Shown here: positions 1 to 7,366 of the stretch, one piece after another
Numbering within the stretch: position 1 is the first letter of the stretch
Layout of the letters: each line of letters begins with the position of its first letter
NCBI GenBank assembly: GCA_964500965.1
Contig: CAZCQZ010000046.1
Coordinates: 1 to 12,027 of the forward strand
DNA: 12,027 nucleotides
Direction: 5' to 3'
Source of the DNA: JAISGQ01 sp964500965
Lineage (GTDB): Bacteria; Bacillota; Clostridia; Oscillospirales; Acutalibacteraceae
Translations under genes and position numbers: made by a program
Notes under the pieces: model-generated
What the model saw: only the letters and a program-made list of their open reading frames with translations
What the model was told of the DNA's origin: nothing
The model's database searches: none

Positions 1-2
1 GA

Positions 3-110
3 ACATATGTCGATGTTGATTCAAATACCTTTTATATCCTTGTTGACAAAGAAAGCGATAAGCTTTTCGGAGGAAAATACAAGAAGTTGGTTTTTGTCAG
101 GCAGGAATAG
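3..110 (+). CDS. C-terminal fragment of an unrecognised protein
   Basis: An open frame runs in from the left edge and stops with TAG at 108-110, giving 35 residues that begin TYVDVDSNTF and end KLVFVRQE. The composition (alternating hydrophobic and charged residues, LVDKESDKLFGG) looks like genuine protein, and it is the best of the three forward frames here: frame 2 stops almost at once, and frame 1 reads to TAG at 121-123 with less protein-like content. The next gene starts 62 nt downstream on the same strand with no clear terminator between, so the two could be cotranscribed. Too little is present to name a family. Confidence 0.5.
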   Translation, partial: TYVDVDSNTFYILVDKESDKLFGGKYKKLVFVRQE

Positions 111-172
111 CGCAGGCTTTTAGTTGCTAACAAAATGATTTCGGCAATATATGTTCTTGAGGAGGTACGGTA

Positions 173-1045
173 ATGCGAACGGAAAAAGAAATGTACGACT
201 TGATATTGGGTGTTGCGAACGATGAAAGAATCAGAGCGGTATATCTTAATGGCTCAAGGACAAATCCAAATGCAACGAAAGATATTTTTCAGGACTATGA
301 CGTGGTTTATGTAGTGACCGAAACACGTTCTTTTATCGAGGATAAGGCATGGATTAAGCGATTCGGAGAGATTATGTATATGCAGTACCCGGACGAGCAC
401 CCTGATTATCCGAGTGATAAAGAAAACTTTTACGGTTGGCTGATGCAGTTTTCAGACGGAAACCGTATTGATTTACACGTTGAAACAATCAGTCACGCAC
501 AGGAAAATATTTTAAACGACAGCTTGTGCAAAATTCTTTTGGACAAGGATAGCTGCCTGCCGAAGATTCCGGCTTCATCTGATATAAATTATCGAATAAA
601 CAAGCCGACATCAAAGCAGTATTTGTGTACGTGCGGTGAATTTTGGTGGTGCTTGAATAATGTAGCAAAAGGTTTGTGGCGTGAAGAAATATCTTATGTA
701 CAGGACATGCTGAATTTTATCGTGAGAAAACAGCTTGAGAAGATGCTTTCCTGGAAAGTGGGAATAATGACGGATTTTTCGGTCAGCGTCGGCAAGTCGG
801 CAAAGTATATGCACAAATGGCTGTCTGCGCCGGAATGGGGGAGATATTTGCAGACTTATTGTGGGGCGGAAATCAAGTCAATTTGGCAATCGGTTGAGAC
901 AATGTGCGTCCTGTTTGAAGAAACAGCCATATGGGTAGCGGAAAGACTCAATTACGAGTATAACGGCACAGAAGCAAAGAACAGTATGCATTTTTTACAA
1001 TCGGTAAAAGCTTTGCCGAAGAATGCAGATACAATTAAATTGTGA
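173..1045 (+). CDS. ANT(6)-family aminoglycoside 6-adenylyltransferase homologue (AadE/AadK-like)
   Basis: This 290-residue protein is full length for the streptomycin adenylyltransferase family, cytoplasmic enzymes that transfer AMP from ATP to the 6-hydroxyl of streptomycin. The N-terminus MRTEKEMYDLIL is typical of the family. The nucleotidyltransferase core is visible as LNGSR (residues 25-29), then FQDYDVVYVV with the paired metal-binding Asp41 and Asp43, then a third candidate carboxylate, Asp100, in NRIDLHV. The C-terminal half is the helical antibiotic-binding region (FWWCLNNVAKGLWRE around 156-170). The ATG is preceded by a strong GAGGAGG site with good spacing. No promoter of good quality was found just upstream, so it may be read from further left. 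Family membership is clear. Whether it confers streptomycin resistance is inference, because chromosomal homologues in Firmicutes vary in activity. Confidence 0.9.
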   Translation: MRTEKEMYDLILGVANDERIRAVYLNGSRTNPNATKDIFQDYDVVYVVTETRSFIEDKAWIKRFGEIMYMQYPDEHPDYPSDKENFYGWLMQFSDGNRIDLHVETISHAQENILNDSLCKILLDKDSCLPKIPASSDINYRINKPTSKQYLCTCGEFWWCLNNVAKGLWREEISYVQDMLNFIVRKQLEKMLSWKVGIMTDFSVSVGKSAKYMHKWLSAPEWGRYLQTYCGAEIKSIWQSVETMCVLFEETAIWVAERLNYEYNGTEAKNSMHFLQSVKALPKNADTIKL

Positions 1046-1113
1046 TTACACAGTCTGCGAAAACGATGACTTTTCCAAAAGTGACAGATAAATTTATCCC
1101 CGATTTTACGCTG

Positions 1114-2919
1114 TTACCTAACAGCTTCATACATCAAACCTGTAAAAGGGTCGATTGAGATTTCGATAAACCCATTATCACTGTAAAATATTTCGTTATC
1201 GTCATAAAATTTCACTCCGCCATATCGGGTGTCATCGCTGGCTATCAGCAGTTTTAAGCATTTAACATCGCCTGTGCATAACTGATAAACCTGTGCTTTG
1301 TCGGAAAAATTAAAGACAGCCAGTATTTTTTGTGTTAATCCGTTGCGTTCAAATGCGTAGATGCATTTTTCCTCTTGCTGACAGTCAAGCCAATTGAAAC
1401 CTTTTTCATCGTAGTCAAGCTCATACAGAGCCGGGGTGTTTTGATAGAGCAGGCACAATGCCTTTATGTATTTTGAAAAACAATCGTGTGCCGGATATTT
1501 CAAAATATCCCAATCCTGTTCTCTGCTTTCGTCCCATTCACGCAATTGCCCGATTTCATTGCCCATAAAATTTAACTTTTTTCCGGGGTGGGCAAACATG
1601 TACATATAGAAAGCTCTTGCCTGGTGAAATTTCATCTCGTATTCGCCGTGCATTTTCTGCAAAACCGTAGCTTTTCCGTGAACAACCTCATCGTGTGAAA
1701 GGGGCAGTAAAAACTGTTCGTTTTTGAAGTACATCATGGAAAATGTAAGCTTGTGATAATCGCGTGTTCTGTCAAAAGGGTGAGTTTTGAAGTAAGCCAG
1801 AGTATCGTTCATCCACCCCAGATCCCATTTATAATCAAAGCCCAGACCGTTTTCGCGCACAGACCTTGTGACTCCGTCAAAGGCTGTTGAGTCTTCGGCA
1901 ATAAGGATAATTGAGGGGTCAAGCTCTTTAAGAGAACTGTTCATGTGCTTAATAAATTCCACCGCACATTCGTTTATGCCGCGTTCTTTATTTCCGTGCC
2001 AGTATATTATATTGCTTAGAGCGTCAATGCGAAGACCGTCAAAATGAAATACCTTTAGCCAGTAGTGGGCACATGATTGTAAAAAGCTCTGTACTTCTCC
2101 TCTTGAATGGTTGAAGTTTTTGCTTCCCCATTCGCTGATGCCGACGTCGATATGCGGATATTCATATAATGCCGTTCCGTCGTATTCGGCTAATGCATAT
2201 CCGTCAACGGCGAAATGCACCGGCACAAAGTCAAGAATAACGCCGACGCCGTTTTTGTGAGCGTAGTCAATTAAAAATTTTAAATCCGCAGGCTCACCGT
2301 ATCTTGATGTTGGACTGTAAAAACCGGTTTGCTGGTAGCCCCATGAATTATCACAGGGGTGTTCTCCGATTGGCATAAATTCGATATAATTATAGCCGTT
2401 TTCTTTAACGTAGCCGATGAGCGGTACGGCAAGCTCGGAATATGTAAAATAAGAATTGTCATTCTTTTTTCGCCATGACCCCGGATGCACCTCGTAAACG
2501 TTAAGCGGCTTGTCTTTGCAATTTGAGCGGCTTTTTATCCAGCTCGAATCATGCCATACATAATCGTCGGTTTCCCGGATAACGGAAGCCGACATTGGCG
2601 GACGCTCCATGGCGAAGCCGTAAGGGTCGGCATGGTCAACGAAAATGCCGTCTTTCCTGTAAATGCGGTATTTATATTTCATGCCCACTTCCGCATTTTT
2701 AATTGTACATTCCCAAAAATTACCGTCATATATCCTTTTCATGGGTTCTTCTTTCCAGCCGTTGAAATCACCGATTACGGATATTCCGGTTGCGGCAGGA
2801 GCAAATGTGCGAAAGACTGCATCACCATTTGAAAAGTGACATCCGAGATACTCATAAGCGTCTAAAATTTTCCCTGTGTAAAAGCCATAATAATCCATAA
2901 ATTTCACCATTTTCAACAT
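1114..2919 (-). CDS. glgB: 1,4-alpha-glucan (glycogen) branching enzyme, GH13
   Basis: The enzyme forms alpha-1,6 branches in glycogen by cleaving and transferring alpha-1,4 glucan chains. Domains in order: a CBM48-type N-terminal beta domain (about 25-115, with ISVIGDFNGW at 46-55), the GH13 TIM barrel (about 135-500), and a C-terminal beta domain. Barrel motifs seen: VYEVHPGSW (141-149), DFVPVHF (230-236), GLRIDA with nucleophile Asp299, LIAEDS with acid/base Glu342, and LPLSHDEVVHGK with Asp410. At 601 residues it is shorter than the roughly 730-residue enterobacterial enzyme because the extra N-terminal domain is absent, as in many Firmicutes. The first ATG has no ribosome binding site. 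The Met at residue 8 (2898) follows GGTGA and gives the usual N-terminus (MDYYGFYTGK), so the true start may be 2898. It stands alone, without other glg genes, divergent from a TetR-type gene. Confidence 0.95.
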   Translation of the reverse strand: MLKMVKFMDYYGFYTGKILDAYEYLGCHFSNGDAVFRTFAPAATGISVIGDFNGWKEEPMKRIYDGNFWECTIKNAEVGMKYKYRIYRKDGIFVDHADPYGFAMERPPMSASVIRETDDYVWHDSSWIKSRSNCKDKPLNVYEVHPGSWRKKNDNSYFTYSELAVPLIGYVKENGYNYIEFMPIGEHPCDNSWGYQQTGFYSPTSRYGEPADLKFLIDYAHKNGVGVILDFVPVHFAVDGYALAEYDGTALYEYPHIDVGISEWGSKNFNHSRGEVQSFLQSCAHYWLKVFHFDGLRIDALSNIIYWHGNKERGINECAVEFIKHMNSSLKELDPSIILIAEDSTAFDGVTRSVRENGLGFDYKWDLGWMNDTLAYFKTHPFDRTRDYHKLTFSMMYFKNEQFLLPLSHDEVVHGKATVLQKMHGEYEMKFHQARAFYMYMFAHPGKKLNFMGNEIGQLREWDESREQDWDILKYPAHDCFSKYIKALCLLYQNTPALYELDYDEKGFNWLDCQQEEKCIYAFERNGLTQKILAVFNFSDKAQVYQLCTGDVKCLKLLIASDDTRYGGVKFYDDNEIFYSDNGFIEISIDPFTGLMYEAVR

Positions 2920-2931
2920 ATGTAAATTTAA

Positions 2932-2960
2932 TTGACTGTAGTTGCTTTTTGTACTAGAAT
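2932..2960 (+). promoter_or_regulatory. Sigma-A-type promoter for the TetR-family gene
   Basis: A -35 TTGACT (2932-2937) and a -10 TAGAAT (2955-2960) are separated by exactly 17 bp. Both are one mismatch from consensus (TTGACA, TATAAT). Transcription would begin near 2967 and give a leader of about 90 nt before the ATG at 3056. The site lies in the divergent gap with glgB. No equally good minus-strand promoter for glgB was found there. Confidence 0.7.
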
Positions 2961-3016
2961 AAATTTAGCAGATTCCGTTAAAAGAAAACATAAGCAGATT
3001 TTGAATACGGTTATTT

Positions 3017-3027
3017 ATGCGACGCAT
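3017..3027. promoter_or_regulatory. Short palindrome, possible operator in the TetR-gene leader
   Basis: ATGCGACGCAT is a perfect inverted repeat of five bases around a central A, located between the predicted transcription start and the start codon of the TetR-type gene and upstream of glgB. TetR regulators commonly bind such palindromes in the gap shared with a divergent target, so it is a candidate autoregulatory operator. It is short and could be chance. Confidence 0.25.
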
Positions 3028-3055
3028 TTACAAAATTGTTGATTAAGAGGTTGTC

Positions 3056-3592
3056 ATGGATTTAAGAATTGAGCGAACAAAGCGCAGTATAATAAATGCG
3101 TTTATTGAGCTGCGCTCGAAAAAACCATTGGAAAAAATCACCGTAAAAGAATTGGCAACGCTGGCGTTTATTAACAAAGCCACATTTTATTTACATTACA
3201 ACGATATATACGATTTGACCGAACAGTTGGAAAACGAAACGATAGATAAAATAATATCATGTATTCCGCACCCGGAATACATGATAACGAAGCCGAGAGA
3301 AACGACAGAAATGCTGGCGATTGCGTTCATTTCCCAAAACAGGCTGATAGATATTCTGTTTTCAGATAGCAGAGCATCAATTCTTGTAAACAAAATCGAA
3401 AGCAAAATCAAAGAGCGCATTTTTGCGACTTACCCTGAATACAGAAACGACCTTGAAAAAGAAGTTTTGCTGACAATGCTTATTCAGGGGAGTTTTTACG
3501 CATTTCTGGAAAATCGCAAAAATGCAGACTTTGCGCGGCTTATAGAAATTGTAGGCAGAATAAGCGAACAGATGCTTGTAAGCACTTTTTAA
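3056..3592 (+). CDS. TetR/AcrR-family transcriptional regulator
   Basis: A 178-residue protein with the N-terminal TetR DNA-binding domain. RIERTKRSIINAFIEL (4-19) is helix 1, followed by a helix-turn-helix with KITVKELATLAFINKATFYLHYND (about 27-50), the usual recognition-helix pattern ending in TFYLHY. The rest is a helical ligand/dimer domain that resembles the C-terminal type seen in small Firmicutes TetR proteins and has no recognisable ligand signature. It is preceded by an AAGAGG ribosome binding site and a good 17-bp-spaced promoter. It is divergent from glgB and convergent with the DUF3592-like gene, whose end lies 41 nt away. The target is unknown. Autoregulation and control of glgB are inferences from position only. 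Confidence 0.88.
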   Translation: MDLRIERTKRSIINAFIELRSKKPLEKITVKELATLAFINKATFYLHYNDIYDLTEQLENETIDKIISCIPHPEYMITKPRETTEMLAIAFISQNRLIDILFSDSRASILVNKIESKIKERIFATYPEYRNDLEKEVLLTMLIQGSFYAFLENRKNADFARLIEIVGRISEQMLVSTF

Positions 3593-3605
3593 TAAACGGT
3601 GGTCG

Positions 3606-3645
3606 GCACAAAACGGATTGTCACGCAATTGTGCTAAGCTTTTTC
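3606..3645 (+). terminator. Weak hairpin after the TetR-type gene
   Basis: GCACAA (3606-3611) can pair with TTGTGC (3629-3634), and a run of five T follows at about 3640-3644. The stem is only six base pairs with a 17-nt loop, so termination is likely to be inefficient. It overlaps the stop of the convergent gene. Confidence 0.25.
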
Positions 3646-4029
3646 CTTGCGCAGTGCGATAGCCAGGCAGAGCGGCACGGCGAGGAAGAACGGCGCAAAC
3701 GCCTGAAAGGTCGGATTCGGCTGTAAATAAAATGAGCTTGAGGGATTGTCCGGGTCAATCCAAATTGACACCTCATCTCCCGTTTTTCTGCCGCTGCTGA
3801 CAGATGCCCTGTCAACCAGCTCACTTCCGCTGTACACAACACCGTCAAATGCGTATTTGTAATGTATTCTGCTGTTGTGGTTTCTTGTCACTTCAATCTC
3901 GGTAATTACTCCCGGAGCGGTTGTCCAGTCGCGGTATTTGTTGCAATCGGTTATGTAAATTATACAGGAAATAATAGCGGCAACAGCTATAACGGCTATC
4001 ACCGATGTGAGCTTTTTAGAAATTTTCAC
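3634..4029 (-). CDS. DUF3592-like small membrane protein
   Basis: 131 residues with a hydrophobic helix near the N-terminus (about 8-26, SVIAVIAVAAIISCIIYIT), a central soluble segment, and a second hydrophobic helix at about 108-126. The central part (GVITEIEVTRNHNSRIHYKYAFDGVVYSGSELV and then GDEVSIWIDPDNPSSSF, each a continuous stretch around residues 40-100) has the DUF3592 signature: a beta-rich domain, a Tyr-containing YAFDG strand, and a 'converted to D/NP' tail between two transmembrane helices. The function of this family is not known. The start is GTG, with GGAG about ten bases upstream. It is the last gene of a minus-strand series behind the 67-residue protein and the AraC regulator, but a strong hairpin separates it from them. 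Confidence 0.7.
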   Translation of the reverse strand: MKISKKLTSVIAVIAVAAIISCIIYITDCNKYRDWTTAPGVITEIEVTRNHNSRIHYKYAFDGVVYSGSELVDRASVSSGRKTGDEVSIWIDPDNPSSSFYLQPNPTFQAFAPFFLAVPLCLAIALRKEKA

Positions 4030-4066
4030 GGAAAATCATCTCCAAACATATTTTTAACGAGGAGCA

Positions 4067-4107
4067 GGGCAGGAAGAAGCAAGGCGATTCTTCCTGCCCG
4101 ATTTTTT
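4067..4107 (+). terminator. Strong intrinsic terminator in + orientation
   Basis: GGGCAGGAAGAA (4067-4078) pairs perfectly with TTCTTCCTGCCC (4088-4099) around a nine-base loop, followed by GATTTTTTATTT. The 12-bp GC-containing stem plus T-run is a textbook terminator for transcripts moving left to right. Both flanking genes run the other way, where the stem is followed by TGCTCCTCG rather than a T-run. The nearest + gene is the TetR-type gene, 475 nt upstream. On the minus-strand RNA the same hairpin could act as a processing or stabilising element. Confidence 0.75.
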
Positions 4108-4309
4108 ATTTAAAGCTTTTATCCACCGCGTTTTTCAGGGCTTCAAAGGAATTTATATCGTTCTGTTTTTCAAAGAGCATATCACGTGCTTCCTTTGGCA
4201 GACCGAGGTAATATTCACGTGCCTTTGCATCCTCAACGAGCAAATTGTTAAGTCCTCCTATATAAATACCGTTGTAGGTCAGCGGCAAATCATTCGGGCT
4301 GTTAATCAT
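4106..4309 (-). CDS. Hypothetical 67-residue protein
   Basis: A small, highly charged soluble protein starting MINSPNDLPLTYNGIYIGG. The central part, AREYYLGLPKEARDMLFEKQNDINSFEAL split across residues 30-58, resembles the loosely conserved 'YxxLPxxxRxxIxxxxxxIxSxxxL' pattern of short clostridial proteins of unknown function; this is recollection of a pattern, not a database match. The start is supported by AAAGGA about eight bases upstream of the ATG. It lies 48 nt downstream of the AraC gene on the same strand, so cotranscription is likely. There is no signal peptide, membrane segment or metal-binding motif. I do not recognise a function. Confidence 0.6.
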   Translation of the reverse strand: MINSPNDLPLTYNGIYIGGLNNLLVEDAKAREYYLGLPKEARDMLFEKQNDINSFEALKNAVDKSFK

Positions 4310-4357
4310 GAAATCAATCCTTTCTTTTTGTCTATAGTTTGCCGCTGTTTTTTCTGT

Positions 4358-5188
4358 TTATTCGCTTTGATGCTTTCTGTAGTCCCTGGGAGCAACGCCT
4401 TTCAGCTTTTTGAAAACAGTTGAAAAATACAAATGGTCGGAAAAGCCGACTGAATTTGCTATTGTGCCAATGCTTAATGCTGTTGTTTCGAGCAGCTCGC
4501 AGGCGGCACTGATTCTCATACTGGTCAGATAATCCTTTGGGGACATGGAATATCGTTCAATAAATGCCCTGAATAAATGACTGCGGCTTATGCCAATCTG
4601 CTCCGCAATATCCTCTATTGATATAGGCTGAGAGTAATTATACCGGATATATTCTGCCGCACGTTTGGCGTAGGCGTTGTATGCGGTAGTTTCGGAATAT
4701 TCGTGCTTTGAGCTTTCCATAATGATTGAAAGCATAACACTTAAATACCCTGCCATTCGCGTTTTTGCCGCATATGACGAGCCGTGAGCCTTGTAAATAT
4801 TTGCAAGTGCCTTTTTCAGTCCATTGCCGAAATTTGTGGATATAACGGGATTTTCTTTGGTGAAATCGGTGTGAGCGATAAGCTGAGCGGCATTGCTGCC
4901 GGTAAATCCGACCCAGTAATATTCCCATGGCTCATACTTGTCGGCAATATATGTGATTTCCTCGTTTGGGTATATCAGAAAAGTGTCTCCTGCTTTAAGC
5001 TCATAGGTTTGGTTTTTGGTTATAAATTTGCCTTTCCCCGACAGAATATGATGAATGAGATAGTGGGGGCGTACACCGGGACCCCACTGGTGCAACGGCT
5101 CACATCTTTGCATACCCGAAGAAGTCACTGTGAGGGTAAGAGCATCGGATTCGCTTGACTTGAACGAGTGCTTGAACTTTTCGGACAT
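4358..5188 (-). CDS. AraC-family regulator with cupin sensor domain, probable regulator of galTE
   Basis: 276 residues. Residues about 30-110 form an AraC-type cupin sugar-sensing domain (PHYLIHHILSGKGKF at 41-55, LKAGDTFLIYPNE at 64-76, YYWVGFTG at 90-97, a hallmark of MsmR-like regulators of sugar genes). Residues 176-274 are the double helix-turn-helix: ISIEDIAEQIGISRSHLFRAF around 189-209, then LSIGTIANSVGFSDHLYFSTVFKKLKG around 238-264, ending in the family signature PRDYRK. A GAGGAGG ribosome binding site precedes the ATG. It is transcribed divergently from galT-galE, with its own sigma-A-like promoter overlapping GCAAC repeats. By position it most likely senses galactose or a galactoside and activates galTE while repressing itself. 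The family is certain; the target is inference. Confidence 0.92.
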   Translation of the reverse strand: MSEKFKHSFKSSESDALTLTVTSSGMQRCEPLHQWGPGVRPHYLIHHILSGKGKFITKNQTYELKAGDTFLIYPNEEITYIADKYEPWEYYWVGFTGSNAAQLIAHTDFTKENPVISTNFGNGLKKALANIYKAHGSSYAAKTRMAGYLSVMLSIIMESSKHEYSETTAYNAYAKRAAEYIRYNYSQPISIEDIAEQIGISRSHLFRAFIERYSMSPKDYLTSMRISAACELLETTALSIGTIANSVGFSDHLYFSTVFKKLKGVAPRDYRKHQSE

Positions 5189-5209
5189 AATTATTCCTCC
5201 TCAAAGCCT

Positions 5210-5238
5210 ATTCTATCATGCAACAGAAGAATATGCAA
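5210..5238 (-). promoter_or_regulatory. Sigma-A-type promoter for the AraC-family gene
   Basis: Read on the minus strand, -35 TTGCAT (5238-5233) and -10 TAGAAT (5215-5210) are separated by 17 bp. The start point would fall close to 5204, just ahead of the GAGGAGG ribosome binding site, giving a very short leader. The -35 coincides with the second GCAAC repeat and the first repeat lies in the spacer, so a bound regulator would block it. Confidence 0.6.
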
Positions 5239-5260
5239 CAAAATTCCATATATTCGCAAC
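5218..5260. promoter_or_regulatory. GCAAC direct repeats, candidate AraC-regulator operator
   Basis: ATGCAACA occurs at 5218-5225 and again at 5233-5240 (15 bp apart), and CGCAAC occurs at 5255-5260; the GCAAC cores start at 5220, 5235 and 5256. The last two are 21 bp apart, two helical turns, the usual spacing of AraC-family half sites. The repeats end about ten bases before the galT -35 and overlie the regulator's own promoter. Confidence 0.45.
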
Positions 5261-5269
5261 GTAATGCCA

Positions 5270-5298
5270 TTGTAAAGTTAATCGTTTTAAGCTATGAT
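5270..5298 (+). promoter_or_regulatory. Sigma-A-type promoter for galT-galE
   Basis: -35 TTGTAA (5270-5275) and -10 TATGAT (5293-5298) are 17 bp apart. The weak -35 fits a promoter that needs an activator, and the GCAAC repeats lie immediately upstream. The leader would be about 40 nt, carrying the CAGGAGTG ribosome binding site of galT. Confidence 0.65.
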
Positions 5299-5344
5299 AT
5301 AGATGTAAGTTAATCCAAAACTAAATTTCAGGAGTGATTTATAT

Positions 5345-6313
5345 ATGGCAGAGCTTCGTTGGCATCCCCTTACAAAAGACTGGGTTATGATTGCGTCCCA
5401 CAGACAGAACAGACCGCAGATGCCCAAAGATTGGTGCCCGTTTTGCCCCGGTTCGGGCAAAGTCCCCGATGAGTTTGTGGTCTATGAGTACGATAACGAT
5501 TTTCCTGCATTGAGCCAAACTCCTCCTCCCATTGACAATGTGGACAACGGCAAACTTTTCAAGACCGCAGAAAGCTACGGAAAGTGCGAGGTAATCCTCT
5601 ATTCTCCCAAACACACTGCAACAATTCCCCAGCTTTCAGACGAGCATATGACCAAGCTTGTTGACCTCTGGTGTCAGCGTTTTGAGGCAATCAGTGCCGA
5701 TGAAAAGATAAAGTATGTCTTTATTTTTGAAAACCGCGGCGAAGTTGTCGGTGTTACAATGCCTCACCCTCACGGTCAGATTTACGGCTATTCCTTCCTG
5801 CCCAAGAAGCTGGAGCTTGAAATGGCTTCCGCAAAGGAATATAAGGAGAATAACGGCGGCTGTATCTTCTGCGATATGCTTGCCCAGGAAAAAGAGGACG
5901 GCAGAAGAATAATCTTCTCCAATGAGCACTTTACCGTGTTCCTGCCTTTCTTCTGCGAATATCCCTACGGAGTTTATATTTTCGCAAATGACCACAAGAA
6001 ATACATTACCGATTTCAACGAAGAAGAACGCGCCTGCCTTGCAAAGACCGTTAAAACCACTGTCGGTATGCTTGACACGTTGTTTGATAAGCCGTTCCCC
6101 TATATGATGTGTATGCACAACGCACCTGTTAACATGGAGGGGACAGACGATTTTCACTTCCACATTGAGTTCTTCCCCCCGATGCGTTCTGCCGACAAGC
6201 AGAAGTTCAACGCTTCCTCCGAAACCGGTGCATGGGCACACTGTAATCCCACTGCTCCCGAAGAAAAGGCAGAGGAGCTTCGCGAGGCTTTGAATCGTTA
6301 CCTTGCAAAATAA
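5345..6313 (+). CDS. galT: Galactose-1-phosphate uridylyltransferase (class I)
   Basis: Leloir-pathway enzyme that exchanges UMP between UDP-glucose and galactose-1-phosphate, giving UDP-galactose and glucose-1-phosphate. The 322-residue protein is a HIT-superfamily member of usual length. Seen motifs: RWHPLTKDWVMIASHRQNRP (5-24), zinc-site CPFC (31-34), SPKH with His90 (equivalent to the third zinc ligand of the E. coli enzyme), and the catalytic HPHGQ at 141-145, whose second His (143) carries the UMP. Later come CIFCDM (173-178) and DFHFHIEFFPP (269-279), then ETGAWAHCNPTAPEEKAEELR near the C-terminus. The ATG follows an AGGAG site. galE begins 13 nt after the stop, so the two form an operon behind a regulated promoter shared back-to-back with an AraC-type gene. 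Confidence 0.97.
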   Translation: MAELRWHPLTKDWVMIASHRQNRPQMPKDWCPFCPGSGKVPDEFVVYEYDNDFPALSQTPPPIDNVDNGKLFKTAESYGKCEVILYSPKHTATIPQLSDEHMTKLVDLWCQRFEAISADEKIKYVFIFENRGEVVGVTMPHPHGQIYGYSFLPKKLELEMASAKEYKENNGGCIFCDMLAQEKEDGRRIIFSNEHFTVFLPFFCEYPYGVYIFANDHKKYITDFNEEERACLAKTVKTTVGMLDTLFDKPFPYMMCMHNAPVNMEGTDDFHFHIEFFPPMRSADKQKFNASSETGAWAHCNPTAPEEKAEELREALNRYLAK

Positions 6314-6326
6314 GGAGGTCAACACA

Positions 6327-7319
6327 ATGAAAACAATTCTTGTATGCGGCGGTGCAGGTTACATAGGCAGTCACATGGTTGCCGAGCTTAACAGAAAGGG
6401 CTATGAGGTCGTTGTTGCCGACAGCCTTGTAACCGGCCACAGGGACGCCGTTAAAAATGCAAAACTTTATGTCGGTGACCTTCGCGACAGAGCATTTCTC
6501 GACAAGGTTTTTACCGAAAATAAAATCGACGGAATTATAAATTTTGCCGCATTCTCACTTGTAGGCGAGAGCTGCGAAAATCCCCTCAAGTATTACGAAA
6601 ACAACATGGGTGGTGCAATCAGTCTGTTGGGTGCTATGCGCGACCACGGCATAAATAAGATTGTGTTTTCTTCTACTGCCGCCACCTATGGTGAGCCTGA
6701 GAAGCAGCCCATAGAGGAATGCGACCGTACATTCCCCACCAACCCCTACGGAGAAACCAAGCTTTCGATTGAAAAGCTGCTTAAATGGTGTGACAAGGCA
6801 TACGGCATTAAGTATGTCACACTCAGATATTTCAACGCCTGCGGCGCAGATAATGAGGTAGGAATAGGGGAGGACCATTCCCCCGAAAGCCACCTTATCC
6901 CCATTGTTTTGAAGGCGGCAGCCGGAAAGAGAAGTCATATAGGCATTTTCGGTGATGATTACCCCACCCCCGACGGCACTTGTGTCCGCGATTACATTCA
7001 CGTTCTCGACCTTGCCGATGCTCATTTGCGCGCTTTGCAGTATCTTGACAACGGCAACGACAGCGATGTTTTCAATCTCGGAGTAGGCAACGGCTATTCC
7101 GTCCGTGAAATAATTGATGTTGCACGTAAGGTAACAGGCAAGGAAATCCCCGAAAAGGTCGAGCCGAGACGTGCAGGTGACCCCTCAACTCTCATTGCCT
7201 GCAATAAGAAAGCCCGTGAGGTTCTCGGCTGGAATCCCACCCGTTCAGACCTTGAAAATATCATAGGGACTGCATGGAACTGGCACACCGAAAATCCTAA
7301 CGGCTATAACGACAGATAA
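6327..7319 (+). CDS. galE: UDP-glucose 4-epimerase
   Basis: Interconverts UDP-galactose and UDP-glucose using tightly bound NAD, closing the Leloir cycle started by GalT. It is an extended short-chain dehydrogenase. The Rossmann motif GGAGYIGSH is at 8-16, an Asp for adenosine binding at 32, and the catalytic set is FSSTAATYG (Thr117 in the Ser/Thr position) with Tyr141 and Lys145 in NPYGETK. The substrate domain carries LRYFNACGA (166-174) and DGTCVRDYIHVLDLA (216-230). I place the start at 6327, giving 330 residues. An earlier in-frame ATG at 6303 lies inside galT, whereas 6327 has AAGGAGG eight bases upstream, overlapping the galT stop. Length and motifs are entirely ordinary. Confidence 0.97.
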   Translation: MKTILVCGGAGYIGSHMVAELNRKGYEVVVADSLVTGHRDAVKNAKLYVGDLRDRAFLDKVFTENKIDGIINFAAFSLVGESCENPLKYYENNMGGAISLLGAMRDHGINKIVFSSTAATYGEPEKQPIEECDRTFPTNPYGETKLSIEKLLKWCDKAYGIKYVTLRYFNACGADNEVGIGEDHSPESHLIPIVLKAAAGKRSHIGIFGDDYPTPDGTCVRDYIHVLDLADAHLRALQYLDNGNDSDVFNLGVGNGYSVREIIDVARKVTGKEIPEKVEPRRAGDPSTLIACNKKAREVLGWNPTRSDLENIIGTAWNWHTENPNGYNDR

Positions 7320-7366
7320 TTCTTCTATTACTTTTTCATAATTTTCTTCCCTGATTTTCTTCACAC

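Noticed and set aside
124..153. Possible promoter TTGCTA / TATATG before the ANT(6)-like gene
   Set aside because: The transcript would start at or inside the ribosome binding site, and the match with an 18-bp spacer is weak.
1070..1124. Possible terminator between the ANT(6)-like gene and glgB
   Set aside because: Short inverted repeats exist (ACTTTTCCAAAAGT, CTGTTACCTAACAG) but stems are six base pairs with two-base loops and no T-run follows.
5636..6325. 229-residue minus-strand frame inside galT
   Set aside because: galT on the + strand has full catalytic motifs and operon context; the reverse frame has no recognisable domain.
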